In this document: positions 16,825 to 26,210 of the stretch, in pieces | Position numbering within the stretch: position 1 is the stretch's first letter | Layout: every line of letters begins with the position of its first letter | Assembly: GCF_001427605.1 (NCBI RefSeq) | Contig: NZ_LMGZ01000020.1 | Span: forward strand, 1-64,000 | Direction of reading: 5' to 3' | DNA from: Devosia sp. Root635 | GTDB lineage: Bacteria > Pseudomonadota > Alphaproteobacteria > Rhizobiales > Devosiaceae | Length of the DNA: 64,000 nt | The notes under the pieces: model-generated | The model's input: only the letters and a program-made list of their open reading frames with translations | The model's database searches: none | Told to the model about the DNA's origin: nothing | Position numbers and translations under genes: made by a program

Positions 16825-17720
16825 CCATTCCGCAGGGCCGGCGCGGCATCATCAGCGCCGGCAGGATTTATTGCGACCTGGTGTTCACGGGGCTGCAAGA
16901 CATGCCGCGTCTCGGGGCCGAGGTTTTTGCCGAGGCCATGGTGCCGGTGCTGGGCGGTGGCGCTTTCATCGCCGCTACCCATATTGCCGCGCATCGGCGG
17001 CCTTCGGCGCTGCTGTCGCGTTTTGGCACCGACCCGCTGTCCATGATGCTGGAAAGCCAATTGGTGGCCAGCGGCGTCGATCTGCGGTTCGTCGAGCGCC
17101 AGGCCGATGCGGGGCCGCAGGTGACCGTCGTCATGGCCCACGCCAGCGATCGCGCCTTCCTGTCGCGCCGGGCCGGGCAGGCATTGCCGCGCGACTATGG
17201 CGCTGCGCTGGATTGGGATCAGGCGTGCCATCTGCATATTGCCGAGTTCGCGACGCTGGCGGAATGCGCCGACCTGGTGCAGCGCGCCAAGGCTGGCGGA
17301 CTGACCGTGTCGCTCGATCCGAGCTGGGACGAAACGTTGATCCGCCAGCCGGCTTTGCTGGCCGCATGCGCCGGGGTCGACGTCTTCCTGCCCAATGCCG
17401 AGGAAGCCCTGGCCATCACCGGCACCGGCACGGTCGAGGACGCCATCGCCATATTGGAGGACGCCTTCCCGGTTGTCGCCATCAAGCTCGGGCCAGACGG
17501 CGCGATGCTGAGCGTCGGCGGATGGCGTTTCGCCAGGCCGGCGCCCTCGGTCACGGTGGTCGACACTACTGGCGCTGGGGATGCCTTCAATGCCGGCCTG
17601 CTGGATGCCTGGCTCGACGGGCTCAGGGCCGAGCTGTGCCTCGACGCCGCGATCATGGCAGGCAGCCTGTCGGTCCAGGCTGTGGGCGGCACGGCGGCGC
17701 TGCAATCCGGCGCGGCTTAG
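16821..17720 (+). CDS. PfkB family carbohydrate kinase
   Basis: A 299-aa ribokinase-like kinase. The PfkB signature DTTGAGDAFNAG starts at Asp248, with Asp254 as the catalytic base, and the N-terminal half has a GGGAFIAATH-like sugar-binding region. It should phosphorylate a sugar released from the imported conjugate. It is the last gene of the cluster 1 operon (ATGA overlap with the ATPase gene). The closest known role cannot be chosen among ribokinase, 2-dehydro-3-deoxygluconokinase and aminosugar kinase from sequence alone. Confidence 0.9.
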   Translation: MTIPQGRRGIISAGRIYCDLVFTGLQDMPRLGAEVFAEAMVPVLGGGAFIAATHIAAHRRPSALLSRFGTDPLSMMLESQLVASGVDLRFVERQADAGPQVTVVMAHASDRAFLSRRAGQALPRDYGAALDWDQACHLHIAEFATLAECADLVQRAKAGGLTVSLDPSWDETLIRQPALLAACAGVDVFLPNAEEALAITGTGTVEDAIAILEDAFPVVAIKLGPDGAMLSVGGWRFARPAPSVTVVDTTGAGDAFNAGLLDAWLDGLRAELCLDAAIMAGSLSVQAVGGTAALQSGAA

Positions 17721-17745
17721 CACCATCAGCGGCCGATCTGCCGGC

Positions 17746-18783
17746 TCACCCGGGCAAAGCCATGTCGCTGTCACCAGGTACCAGTTCCAGCGGGACGACC
17801 TTGCGAACGACTCCAAGCGGATAGGCTTCCGCATAGGCCGGCATGGTGGCCAGCAGGCTTTCGGCCAGGGTGATGCCCAGGTCGCGCAGCGACAGCCGGA
17901 AACAGGTCAGCTTGGGCACCAGGTAATGGGCCTGAGGGCTGTCGCGGCCGATAATGGCGAAGGTCTTTCCGGGGACGAGGCCGACCTCGTGCAGGCCATT
18001 GTAGAAGCCGACGCACATGACCTCGTTGGTGAGCACGAAACCGGTCGGGCGTCGATCTGCCGGCATGGCGGCTATCGCATGGGCGATCTGATGCCCGCCC
18101 CGTTCATTGGGGGGTGCGCGGAAGACCATATTGGCGTCGAAGCCGATGCCGTGCCGTTCCAGCACCTTGCGGTAGGCGTCGACGAAGACGAAGCCGAGAT
18201 TGGTGTCGTCGCGCGGCGCGAAGACGCCGATCCGTCGGTGCCCCTTGGCGATCAGCCGGGACACGCCGACCTCGGCCATCCCTTCGAAATCGAGGTCGAG
18301 CCAGGGATGACCCGCATCGGTTTCCGACCGCCCCAGGGCGATGAATGGAATCTTGCGGCTGGAAATGAAGTCGATGCGATGGTCCACCCTTTTGGTGGCG
18401 GAGATGATCAGCGCATCGGCGAAGCCCCGCGCCACCACGCGCTGCATATAGGCCTCGGGATCCTCTTCAGACGAGCACAGCAGGGCAACCAGGTCGAGTT
18501 GGTGCCGGGCAAACACCGTCTGCACGCCGTCGAACACGCTCATGAAGAACACGTCGCCCTCGCCGGTGATCTGCGGACCGGTCTGCATCATGAAGCCGAC
18601 GACGCCGGTCGACCCCTTGCGCAGCGAGCGCCCGGCCTGGTTGGGCACATAGCCGATCGCCGCCGCGGCCTCCACGACGCGCCGGCGGGTCTCCTCGTTC
18701 ACGTCGGGCTTGCCGTTCAGCGCGCGCGAAACTGTGCCGATAGACACATTGAGCTGCTGCGCCAGGCGTCTGATGCCAGTCAT
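17746..18783 (-). CDS. LacI family regulator (divergent from the dehydrogenase operon)
   Basis: A 345-aa repressor. Residues 1-50 hold the LacI HTH and hinge (MTGIRRLAQQLNVSIGTVSRALNGKPDVNEE, then YVPNQAGRSLRKGSTG). The rest is a periplasmic-binding-protein-like sensor. It is convergent with the cluster 1 kinase and divergent from the Gfo/Idh/MocA gene at 18951. Two perfect LacI-type palindromes lie in the shared 167-nt gap, so it very likely represses the 18951 operon and itself. The inducer is presumably a sugar or sugar acid. Confidence 0.93.
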   Translation of the reverse strand: MTGIRRLAQQLNVSIGTVSRALNGKPDVNEETRRRVVEAAAAIGYVPNQAGRSLRKGSTGVVGFMMQTGPQITGEGDVFFMSVFDGVQTVFARHQLDLVALLCSSEEDPEAYMQRVVARGFADALIISATKRVDHRIDFISSRKIPFIALGRSETDAGHPWLDLDFEGMAEVGVSRLIAKGHRRIGVFAPRDDTNLGFVFVDAYRKVLERHGIGFDANMVFRAPPNERGGHQIAHAIAAMPADRRPTGFVLTNEVMCVGFYNGLHEVGLVPGKTFAIIGRDSPQAHYLVPKLTCFRLSLRDLGITLAESLLATMPAYAEAYPLGVVRKVVPLELVPGDSDMALPG

Positions 18784-18818
18784 GTTTTCCCGAAGTTTCC
18801 CCCAGCAGTCCGTGCGAG

Positions 18819-18834
18819 TCGTAAACGTTTACGA
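18819..18834. promoter_or_regulatory. LacI operator O1
   Basis: TCGTAAACGTTTACGA is a perfect 16-bp palindrome with the central CG pair typical of LacI/CcpA-family sites. It lies upstream of the TTGACA box (18842-18847) that serves the 18951 operon and 36 nt before the LacI start on the other strand. Confidence 0.85.
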
Positions 18835-18841
18835 ATCCCCA

Positions 18842-18885
18842 TTGACACATCCAATGGCGAAACAATAGCGTCGTAAACGTTTACG
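18842..18885 (+). promoter_or_regulatory. Promoter and LacI operator O2 of the dehydrogenase operon
   Basis: TTGACA (18842-18847) is a good -35 box with only a weak AATAGC-like -10 about 16 nt downstream. The second operator CGTAAACGTTTACG (18872-18885) is a perfect 14-bp palindrome at the expected transcription start. Its centre is 52 bp from the centre of O1, close to five helical turns, so a tetramer could loop the promoter region. Confidence 0.8.
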
Positions 18886-18950
18886 GGACTGCGTTTCACG
18901 ATGCCGCACAAGACGGCAAGGACACGCCGAAGTCCAGAGGGAGGATTGCT

Positions 18951-19985
18951 TTGGCATTCACGGCAGTTTTGGCCGGTTGCGGCAGCATGTCCAGGGGCTG
19001 GCTGACCGCCATTGCCACCCATCCCCTGCTGGCAGGCAGGGTGCAGGTGGTCGGGTTGGTCGATCTCGATCGCGCCACGGCCGAGGCGCGGGCGGCCGAG
19101 TTCGGCCTCGCCGGCATCCCCATCGGCACCGATCTCGACGCGATCCTTACCCAGACCGGGCCTGACCTGCTGTTCGACGTCGTTGTCCCCGGCGCACGTG
19201 CCGGCGTGGTGGAAAGCGGCCTGCGCCATGGCTGCCACGTCCTCAGCGAAAAACCCATGGCGGCCAGTATCGACGAGGGCAGGGCGATGATTGCCCAGGC
19301 CGCCGCCGCCGGTCGCCTGCATGCCGTTGTACAGAACCGTCGCTTCGTCGCCGGTGTCCGCCGCATTCGCCGGCTCATCGACAGCGGCGCGCTGGGTGAG
19401 CTCACCGGCCTTAACTGCGATTTCTTCATAGGCGCCCATTTCGGCGGCTTCCGCGAGGACATGGACCACGTGCTGCTACTGGACATGGCCATCCATACGT
19501 TGGACGCGGCTCGCTTCATGGCCGGCAAGAGGCCCAGGGCCGTCTACTGTCTCGAAACCAATCCGCGCGGCTCGTGGTATCGCCAGGGCGCAGCCGCCAA
19601 CGCCATTTTCGAATTCGAGGACGATGTCGTCTTCAACTATCGCGGCTCCTGGTGCGCCGAGGGCGCCAATACAAGTTGGGAGAGCGCCTGGCGCATCACC
19701 GGCAGCAAGGGCACCCTGCTCTGGGATGGCGAGGACCATTTCGAAGCCCGCATCGTCGATGGTGACACCGGCTTCTTCCGCGACCTCAAGCCCATCGAGG
19801 TGCCGCCACCCGCCGATGCCGACCAGACGCATGGCCATGCCAGCGTCATCGCCGACTTTCTCGACGCCATCGAAACCGGGCGATCCCCCGAGACCGCCGG
19901 CAGCGACAATATCAACAGCCTCGCCATGGTCTTTGCCGCCATCGACAGCGCGCGCACCGGCCAGCGCGTCCCTATTGCAGTTTGA
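18951..19985 (+). CDS. Gfo/Idh/MocA family oxidoreductase
   Basis: A 344-aa NAD(P)-dependent sugar or polyol dehydrogenase. The Rossmann fold opens with VLAGCGSMSRGW and the family EKP motif appears as SEKPMAAS near residue 101. The C-terminal alpha/beta domain contains the HGHASVIADFLDAIETG block. The start is TTG at 18951, chosen for GGGAGGA at 18939-18945; no ATG is near. It is the first gene after the twin LacI operators and is coupled to the isomerase gene that follows. The exact substrate is unknown. Confidence 0.88.
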   Translation: MAFTAVLAGCGSMSRGWLTAIATHPLLAGRVQVVGLVDLDRATAEARAAEFGLAGIPIGTDLDAILTQTGPDLLFDVVVPGARAGVVESGLRHGCHVLSEKPMAASIDEGRAMIAQAAAAGRLHAVVQNRRFVAGVRRIRRLIDSGALGELTGLNCDFFIGAHFGGFREDMDHVLLLDMAIHTLDAARFMAGKRPRAVYCLETNPRGSWYRQGAAANAIFEFEDDVVFNYRGSWCAEGANTSWESAWRITGSKGTLLWDGEDHFEARIVDGDTGFFRDLKPIEVPPPADADQTHGHASVIADFLDAIETGRSPETAGSDNINSLAMVFAAIDSARTGQRVPIAV

Positions 19986-19996
19986 AGGAATTTCAC

Positions 19997-20899
19997 GTGA
20001 CCGACCCCGCCAAGTCCATCCGCATCGGCACCATGATCCAGGCTACGTCAGGCAAGGCCGCCGACAATATCGCGGCCATCGCCGATCTGGGCTTCGAGAG
20101 CTTCGAGCCCTTCTTCTGGCAGACCACCAACGGGCAGGATCTGGCCGAGCTGGGCAAGCGCAGCCTAGAAGCCATCGGCAATCGCGACATCACCATTTCA
20201 ACCCTGGGCATGTTCGGAAATCCGCTGGAAGACCAGGAGCTGGATCGCCAGACCCTGCAGGGCTGGAAGGACTGCATCGACAATGCCCATCACTTCGGCG
20301 CCACCTGCGTCGCCGGCTTTACCGGCCGCATTCGCAACAAGCCGCTGACTGACAGCCTGCCGCAATATAGGAAAGTCTGGTCCGAACTGGCCAGGCGCGC
20401 CGCCGACAAGGGCGTCACGATTGCTTTCGAAAACTGCGCCATGGACGGCAACTGGCAGACCGGCGACTGGAATATCGCGCACAATCCCGACGCCTGGGAA
20501 CTGATGTTCAACGAGACGCCGGATGACAATATCGGGCTCGAATGGGAGCCCTGTCACCAGATGGTCTATCTCATCGATCCGCTGCCGCAGATTCGGAAGT
20601 GGGCCCACAAATTCTTCCACGTGCATGGCAAGGACGCCACCATCCGCTGGGAGGTGATCCGCGAGCATGGCGTCTTCGGCAAGGAAAAATTCGTCTTCAT
20701 GCGGACGCCCGGCTTTGGTGACAGCAACTGGACGGACATCATTTCAGAGCTGCGCCTGGCCGGCTGGTCGGGCTCGATCGATATCGAGGGCTGGCACGAT
20801 CCGGTCTATCGCGACGCGCTGGAAATGACCGGGCAGGTTCATGCGCTGAACCATCTCAAGCATGCTCGTGGTGGCGACCATGTGGCCATAGCCGGATAA
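19997..20899 (+). CDS. Sugar phosphate isomerase/epimerase (xylose isomerase-like TIM barrel)
   Basis: A 300-aa TIM-barrel protein of the AP-endonuclease-2/xylose isomerase-like superfamily. Visible metal-site candidates are the Glu in AFENCAMDG, the Asp and His in LEWEPCHQM, the HVHGKDA block and Glu in SIDIEGWHDP, in the usual order for this fold. It probably interconverts keto and epimeric forms of the sugar handled by the upstream dehydrogenase. GTG at 19997 was chosen as start because AAGGAA precedes it by 6 nt; a TTG at 19982 overlaps the previous stop. It is in one operon with the dehydrogenase. Confidence 0.85.
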   Translation: MTDPAKSIRIGTMIQATSGKAADNIAAIADLGFESFEPFFWQTTNGQDLAELGKRSLEAIGNRDITISTLGMFGNPLEDQELDRQTLQGWKDCIDNAHHFGATCVAGFTGRIRNKPLTDSLPQYRKVWSELARRAADKGVTIAFENCAMDGNWQTGDWNIAHNPDAWELMFNETPDDNIGLEWEPCHQMVYLIDPLPQIRKWAHKFFHVHGKDATIRWEVIREHGVFGKEKFVFMRTPGFGDSNWTDIISELRLAGWSGSIDIEGWHDPVYRDALEMTGQVHALNHLKHARGGDHVAIAG

Positions 20900-20919
20900 G
20901 TATGACTATTGACGAGTCG

Positions 20920-20937
20920 TGAGAAACCGTTTTATCA
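20920..20937 (+). promoter_or_regulatory. LacI-type operator in the promoter of the second LacI gene
   Basis: TGAGAAACCGTTTTATCA is an imperfect 18-bp palindrome (14 of 18 positions symmetric) centred on CG. TTGACG at 20909-20914 just upstream is a possible -35 box, so the site overlaps the promoter. This fits autoregulation of the LacI gene that begins about 23 nt downstream. Confidence 0.5.
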
Positions 20938-20959
20938 AGCGTGAGAAAAGGGTTTTCCT

Positions 20960-22015
20960 TTGAGGTACGCCGACGTGGCCAAGGCAGAACGCATTCGCAT
21001 CTACGACGTCGCCCGCGTCGCCGGCGTCAGCGTTGCCACGGCCTCAAAGGCTCTCAACGACACGGGCCGCATGACCGACGCGACTCGCCAGCGGGTCAAG
21101 CAGACTGCGGCGGCACTGGGCTTCCGCCCCAACGCCATGGCGCGGGCCCTCACCCAGCAGCGCAGCTTCACCATCGGCCTGCTGACCAACGATACCTATG
21201 GCCGCTTCACGCTGCCGGTCATGGCCGGCATCAACGAGGCGCTGGTGGATCACGGCGTGTCGGTCTTCCTGTGTGGCATCGAGGACGACGCCGCGCTGGC
21301 CGCCCTCCATGTCGACGCCATGCTCGACAAGCAGGTCGACGGCATCATCGCCACGGGCAAGCGCATCGACCGACGCCTGCCGGTTGACCTTTCGGGCCTG
21401 CAAGTGCCTGTCGTCTATGCCTTTACCGAAGGGCCGGACGACGCCGTTACCCTGGTTTCCGATGATGAACAGGGTGCGCGCCAGGCGACCGAGTGGCTGC
21501 TGGGCCGGGGACGGCGACGCCTTGCGCATGTGACTGGCCCGCAGAGCTTCGCCTCGGTAACGGCGCGTGCCCGCGCCTTCAGCGCGGTGGCCGGGGCGGA
21601 CGCTGCAATTGTCTATGGACCTTGGTCCGAAGCCTGGGGCCACGAGGCTGTGGCGCAATTCTGGTCGTCGGACGCAACCCGCCCCGACGCCATTTTCTGC
21701 GGCAACGACCAGATCGCCCGCGGCGTGGTCGATGCGCTGCGCGAACGCGGCGTGGCCGTGCCGGAGGATGTTTCGGTCGTCGGCTTCGACAATTGGGAAA
21801 TCGTGGCTGCCGCGACGCGGCCGCCGCTGACCACCGTGGACATGAATCTCAAGGAACTTGGCCGCGAGGCCGGACGCCTGATCCTGGAGCTTGCCGAGGG
21901 CAAGCCGGTCGAACCGGGCGTCCGCAAGCTGCCATGCAAGCTCGTGGTGCGCCAATCCTGCGGCGGCGATGCTCTCGCCCCGCGCAACAAGGGAGAGGCG
22001 CTTCAGGAGGTTTGA
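20960..22015 (+). CDS. LacI family regulator (cluster 2 importer)
   Basis: A 351-aa repressor. The HTH covers residues 12-35 (RIYDVARVAGVSVATASKALND), followed by the hinge FRPNAMARALTQQRS and a sugar-sensing domain. Two starts are possible: TTG at 20960 (AAAAGGG 7 nt upstream) and GTG at 20975 (GAGG 9 nt upstream); both keep the HTH. It lies in the same direction as, and 108 nt before, the binding-protein gene, so it probably controls the importer and GH127 genes downstream. Confidence 0.9.
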   Translation: MRYADVAKAERIRIYDVARVAGVSVATASKALNDTGRMTDATRQRVKQTAAALGFRPNAMARALTQQRSFTIGLLTNDTYGRFTLPVMAGINEALVDHGVSVFLCGIEDDAALAALHVDAMLDKQVDGIIATGKRIDRRLPVDLSGLQVPVVYAFTEGPDDAVTLVSDDEQGARQATEWLLGRGRRRLAHVTGPQSFASVTARARAFSAVAGADAAIVYGPWSEAWGHEAVAQFWSSDATRPDAIFCGNDQIARGVVDALRERGVAVPEDVSVVGFDNWEIVAAATRPPLTTVDMNLKELGREAGRLILELAEGKPVEPGVRKLPCKLVVRQSCGGDALAPRNKGEALQEV

Positions 22016-22019
22016 GGGT

Positions 22020-22051
22020 GCTGCTGCAGGCGTGCAACCGCCCGCAGCAGC
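22020..22051 (+). other. RNA hairpin between the LacI and binding-protein genes
   Basis: GCTGCTGC (22020-22027) pairs perfectly with GCAGCAGC (22044-22051). No T-run follows, so it is more likely an RNA stability or processing element than a terminator. It sits 72 nt upstream of the next start codon. Confidence 0.5.
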
Positions 22052-22123
22052 GAGGAAAGGCCGCAAGGGAAGAGGAACCCAAGCGGCATGGATCGCGGCC
22101 CGAGGGCCGCAAGGGAGGATATA

Positions 22124-23350
22124 ATGCAGTTTGTTAAGCTCGGTCTATTGGCCGGTCTCGCTGTCGGCGCATTGGTCGCAGCGGCCCCGGCCTATGCACA
22201 GGTAACGCTCAAGGTATGGTCCATCGATGGCAATGACCGCCCCGGCATCGCCGATACCTTCTCCAAGGAATTCGACGACGCCAACGACGATATCGTGGTC
22301 GAGTACCGCTATATCCCGTTCGACGAACTGGTGAACGAGACTTTGCGCGCCTTTGCCACCGGCAATGCCCCCGATATCGTCTCCTTCGACAATCCGGACT
22401 TCGCCCTGTTTTCGTCGCGCGGCGCCATGCTCGACATCACCGACCGCGTCGCCAATTCCGACATCGTCAGCAAGGCCGAGTATTTCCAGGGCCCGCTGAA
22501 CTCGGTCACCTGGGACGGCAAGCTCTTCGGCCTGCCCAAATATACCGACACGATCGGCATCTTCTACAACAAGGACATGTTTGCCGCCGCCGGCCTCACC
22601 GAGCCGCCCACCACCTGGGCCCAGGTGGTGGACTATGCCGAAAAGCTCACGGACCCGGCCAACAATGTCTATGGCGCCACCTTCTCCGCCCGCGCTGGCG
22701 AGGAGGGCACCTTCCAGTTCCTGCCGATCATCCAGATGTCCGGGGGCGACGCCAACAAGGTCAATACCGAGGGCGCGGCCGAAGTACTCGATCTGTGGAA
22801 GCAGATGATCGACAACGGCTGGGCCTCGCGCGATGTGCTGAGCCTGGGTCAGTGGGACTCCACCGGCACTTTCAATGCCGGCAATGCCGCCATGGCCATA
22901 TCGGGCCCCTGGGAAATCGACCGCATGGTCGAGGATGCCAAGTTCGACTGGGGCGTGGCGCTGCTGCCCACCATCACCGAGGGCGGCGAGCGCTCATCGG
23001 CCCTGGGTGGATTCAACTGGGGCATCATGTCCACCACCCAGCATCCCGATGAGGCCTTCCGCCTGCTCGAATATTACGTGAGCCAGGAAGATCGCCTGTT
23101 CCCCGAATTCGGCAACCTGCCGGCCCGCGGCGATATCGCGCTGCCGGTGACCGGCGTCGAGAAAAAGGATGCCGCGCTCAAGGTGTTCCAGGAACAGCTC
23201 CAGTATGCCCGCCCGCGTGGTCCCCACCCGGAATGGCAGAAGATTTCCAAGGCCATTTACGACGCGATGCAGCAGGCCCTGACCGGTCAGATGTCCTCGA
23301 TGGACGCCTTGAACCAGGCCCAGGCCACCATCGACACCATCTTCAACTAG
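22124..23350 (+). CDS. Sugar ABC transporter substrate-binding protein (cluster 2)
   Basis: A 408-aa periplasmic binding protein, family 1. The signal peptide (MQFVKLGLLAGLAVGALVAAAPAYA) ends before QVTLKVWSIDGNDRPG. The typical DIVSFDNPDFALF, FYNKDMFAAAGLTEPPTTW and AMAISGPWEIDRM blocks follow. ATG 22124 is preceded by GGGAGGAT at the right distance; earlier in-frame ATG codons lack the signal peptide. It is the first gene of an importer whose operon ends with GH127, so an arabinose-containing oligosaccharide is a fair guess for the ligand. Confidence 0.93.
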   Translation: MQFVKLGLLAGLAVGALVAAAPAYAQVTLKVWSIDGNDRPGIADTFSKEFDDANDDIVVEYRYIPFDELVNETLRAFATGNAPDIVSFDNPDFALFSSRGAMLDITDRVANSDIVSKAEYFQGPLNSVTWDGKLFGLPKYTDTIGIFYNKDMFAAAGLTEPPTTWAQVVDYAEKLTDPANNVYGATFSARAGEEGTFQFLPIIQMSGGDANKVNTEGAAEVLDLWKQMIDNGWASRDVLSLGQWDSTGTFNAGNAAMAISGPWEIDRMVEDAKFDWGVALLPTITEGGERSSALGGFNWGIMSTTQHPDEAFRLLEYYVSQEDRLFPEFGNLPARGDIALPVTGVEKKDAALKVFQEQLQYARPRGPHPEWQKISKAIYDAMQQALTGQMSSMDALNQAQATIDTIFN

Positions 23351-23363
23351 TCCTCCCGACTGA

Positions 23364-23387
23364 CCGGCCGGGGTTCGCTCCGGCCGG
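23364..23387 (+). other. Intercistronic hairpin after the binding-protein gene
   Basis: CCGGCCGG (23364-23371) and CCGGCCGG (23380-23387) form an 8-bp stem with an 8-nt loop, followed by ACTTTTCATT. It may act as a partial terminator and as a 3' cap that raises binding-protein mRNA over permease mRNA. Confidence 0.65.
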
Positions 23388-23417
23388 ACTTTTCATTCAA
23401 GCGCATGGAGAGGTCCG

Positions 23418-24320
23418 GTGTCGCGATTTTTCAACGCCCTGCGCGACGGGGTGGGATTTGATGTCCTGCTGGTCGGCGCAGCCCTGCTTTTCCTGCTCGC
23501 TCTGGCCGGTGCGCCTTTGCTCTACAATGTGCTGATGAGCTTCCAGCAGGTGGATATGTTCACCCTGGGCGTGCTGTTCCGGCCCTTTGTCGGCTTCGAC
23601 AACTATGTCGCCGTGGTGCGGCAGCCCGAATTCTGGCTGGTGACGCGCAACACGCTGATCTTCGTCTTCGGCTCGATGACCGGACAATTCGTGCTCGGCT
23701 TCGCGCTGGCGCTGTTCTTCGCCCAGAAATTTCCTGGCGCCGCCACCATTCGCGGCCTGTTCCTGGTGTCCTGGGTCATGCCGGGCCTGGTGGTCGGCGC
23801 CATCTGGAGCTGGATCCTCGCCGGTGATTTCGGCGTGCTAAACGTCATCCTCAAGAGCCTCGGCATTATCCAGGCCAATGTCTTCTGGAAGTCCGATCCG
23901 AACTTTTCCATCTGGGCCGTCATCATCGCCAATATCTGGCTGGGCCTGGCTTTCAACATGCTGCTGCTTTCGGTCGGCCTCGCCGCCATTCCGCGCGATC
24001 TCTACGAAGCGGCCGAGCTCGATGGCGCCAATGCCTTCCAGCGTTTCTGGACCATCACCCTGCCGATGATGCGTTCGACCATCGGCGCCGTGCTGTCGCT
24101 GGGCCTCATCGGCACGCTGCAGCAATTCGACCTGTTCCCCGCGCTCACCGAGGGCGGCCCGGCCAATACCTCCAATGTGGCCGGCTACTGGTCCTGGCAG
24201 TTGAGCTTCCAGCTCTATGACTTCGCCAAGGGCGCCACCGTCTCGGTAATGATGTTCGTGCTCGTGCTGTTCGCCTCGATCGTCTATGTGCGCTCCACCC
24301 GCCACGAGGTGCGCGGATGA
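23418..24320 (+). CDS. Sugar ABC transporter permease (cluster 2, MalF type)
   Basis: A 300-aa inner-membrane permease with six hydrophobic segments. The EAA loop is EAAELDGANAFQRFWTITLPMMR. The start is GTG at 23418, with GGAGAGG about 5 nt upstream. It overlaps the next permease gene by 4 nt. With its partner it forms the channel of the cluster 2 importer. Confidence 0.92.
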   Translation: MSRFFNALRDGVGFDVLLVGAALLFLLALAGAPLLYNVLMSFQQVDMFTLGVLFRPFVGFDNYVAVVRQPEFWLVTRNTLIFVFGSMTGQFVLGFALALFFAQKFPGAATIRGLFLVSWVMPGLVVGAIWSWILAGDFGVLNVILKSLGIIQANVFWKSDPNFSIWAVIIANIWLGLAFNMLLLSVGLAAIPRDLYEAAELDGANAFQRFWTITLPMMRSTIGAVLSLGLIGTLQQFDLFPALTEGGPANTSNVAGYWSWQLSFQLYDFAKGATVSVMMFVLVLFASIVYVRSTRHEVRG

Positions 24321-25140
24321 CCCGGCCCTATACCCCCTGGCTGCTGCTGCTCGTCGCCCTGGCGCTGGCCGCCGTCTACCTGTTCCCGCTCTATTGGATG
24401 TATGTCACCAGCCTCAAGGGCAGCTCGGAAATCTTCGCCAATCCGCCCACTTTCTGGCCGGTGGCACCCGATCCGGGCGTTTATCCCGCGGTGTGGGCCC
24501 GTCGCAACATGCCCGTTTTCCTCAGCAATTCGGTGATCATTGCCGCCGGTGTCACGGCGATCACCGTGATCCTGGGCACCGGTTGCGCTTATGTGCTGGC
24601 GCGCTACCGCAATGTCTGGATCGATATCGGCCTGTTCTGCGTGCTGATGCTGCAGGTCCTTCCGGCCTCGGTGATGGTGACGCCGCTGTTTGTTGGCTTC
24701 AATCAGGTCGGACTTTTGAGCTATCCGCGGACGGCGGTGGTGCTGGCGGCGGCGGCCAAGGCCATGCCCTTCTTCGTCGTGCTGGTGCGCGCCACCTTCA
24801 TGAGCGTGCCGCGCGAGTTGGAGGAAGCCGCGCTGGTCGATGGCAATTCCCGCGTCGGCGCGTTCTTCACCATCGTCTTGCCACTGGCGCGCAATGGCAT
24901 TCTCGTCTGCGCAATCCTCACCTTCATGAGTTCGTTCGGCGAATACATCTACTCCAAGTCGATCATCCAGGATCCGAACCTGCAGCCCGCCAGTGTCGGC
25001 CTGTCGGGCTTTCTCGGGCCCAATTCGACCGACTGGAACTCCATCATGGCCTATGCGGCGATCTATGTGACGCCCATTCTGGCCGCCTTCGTCATCCTGC
25101 AGCGGCGCATCGTCGCCGGCCTGACCTCGGGAGCCCTCAA

Positions 25141-25144
<4 letters not shown>
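24317..25144 (+). CDS. Sugar ABC transporter permease (cluster 2, MalG type)
   Basis: A 275-aa permease with six hydrophobic segments. The coupling loop is EEAALVDGNSRVGAFFTIVLPL, in the usual MalG position. The ATG lies in an ATGA overlap with the upstream permease, and its own stop overlaps the ATPase start in the same way, so the three genes are translated as a coupled set. Confidence 0.92.
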
Positions 25145-26202
<1,058 letters not shown>

Positions 26203-26210
26203 CTCCAGTC

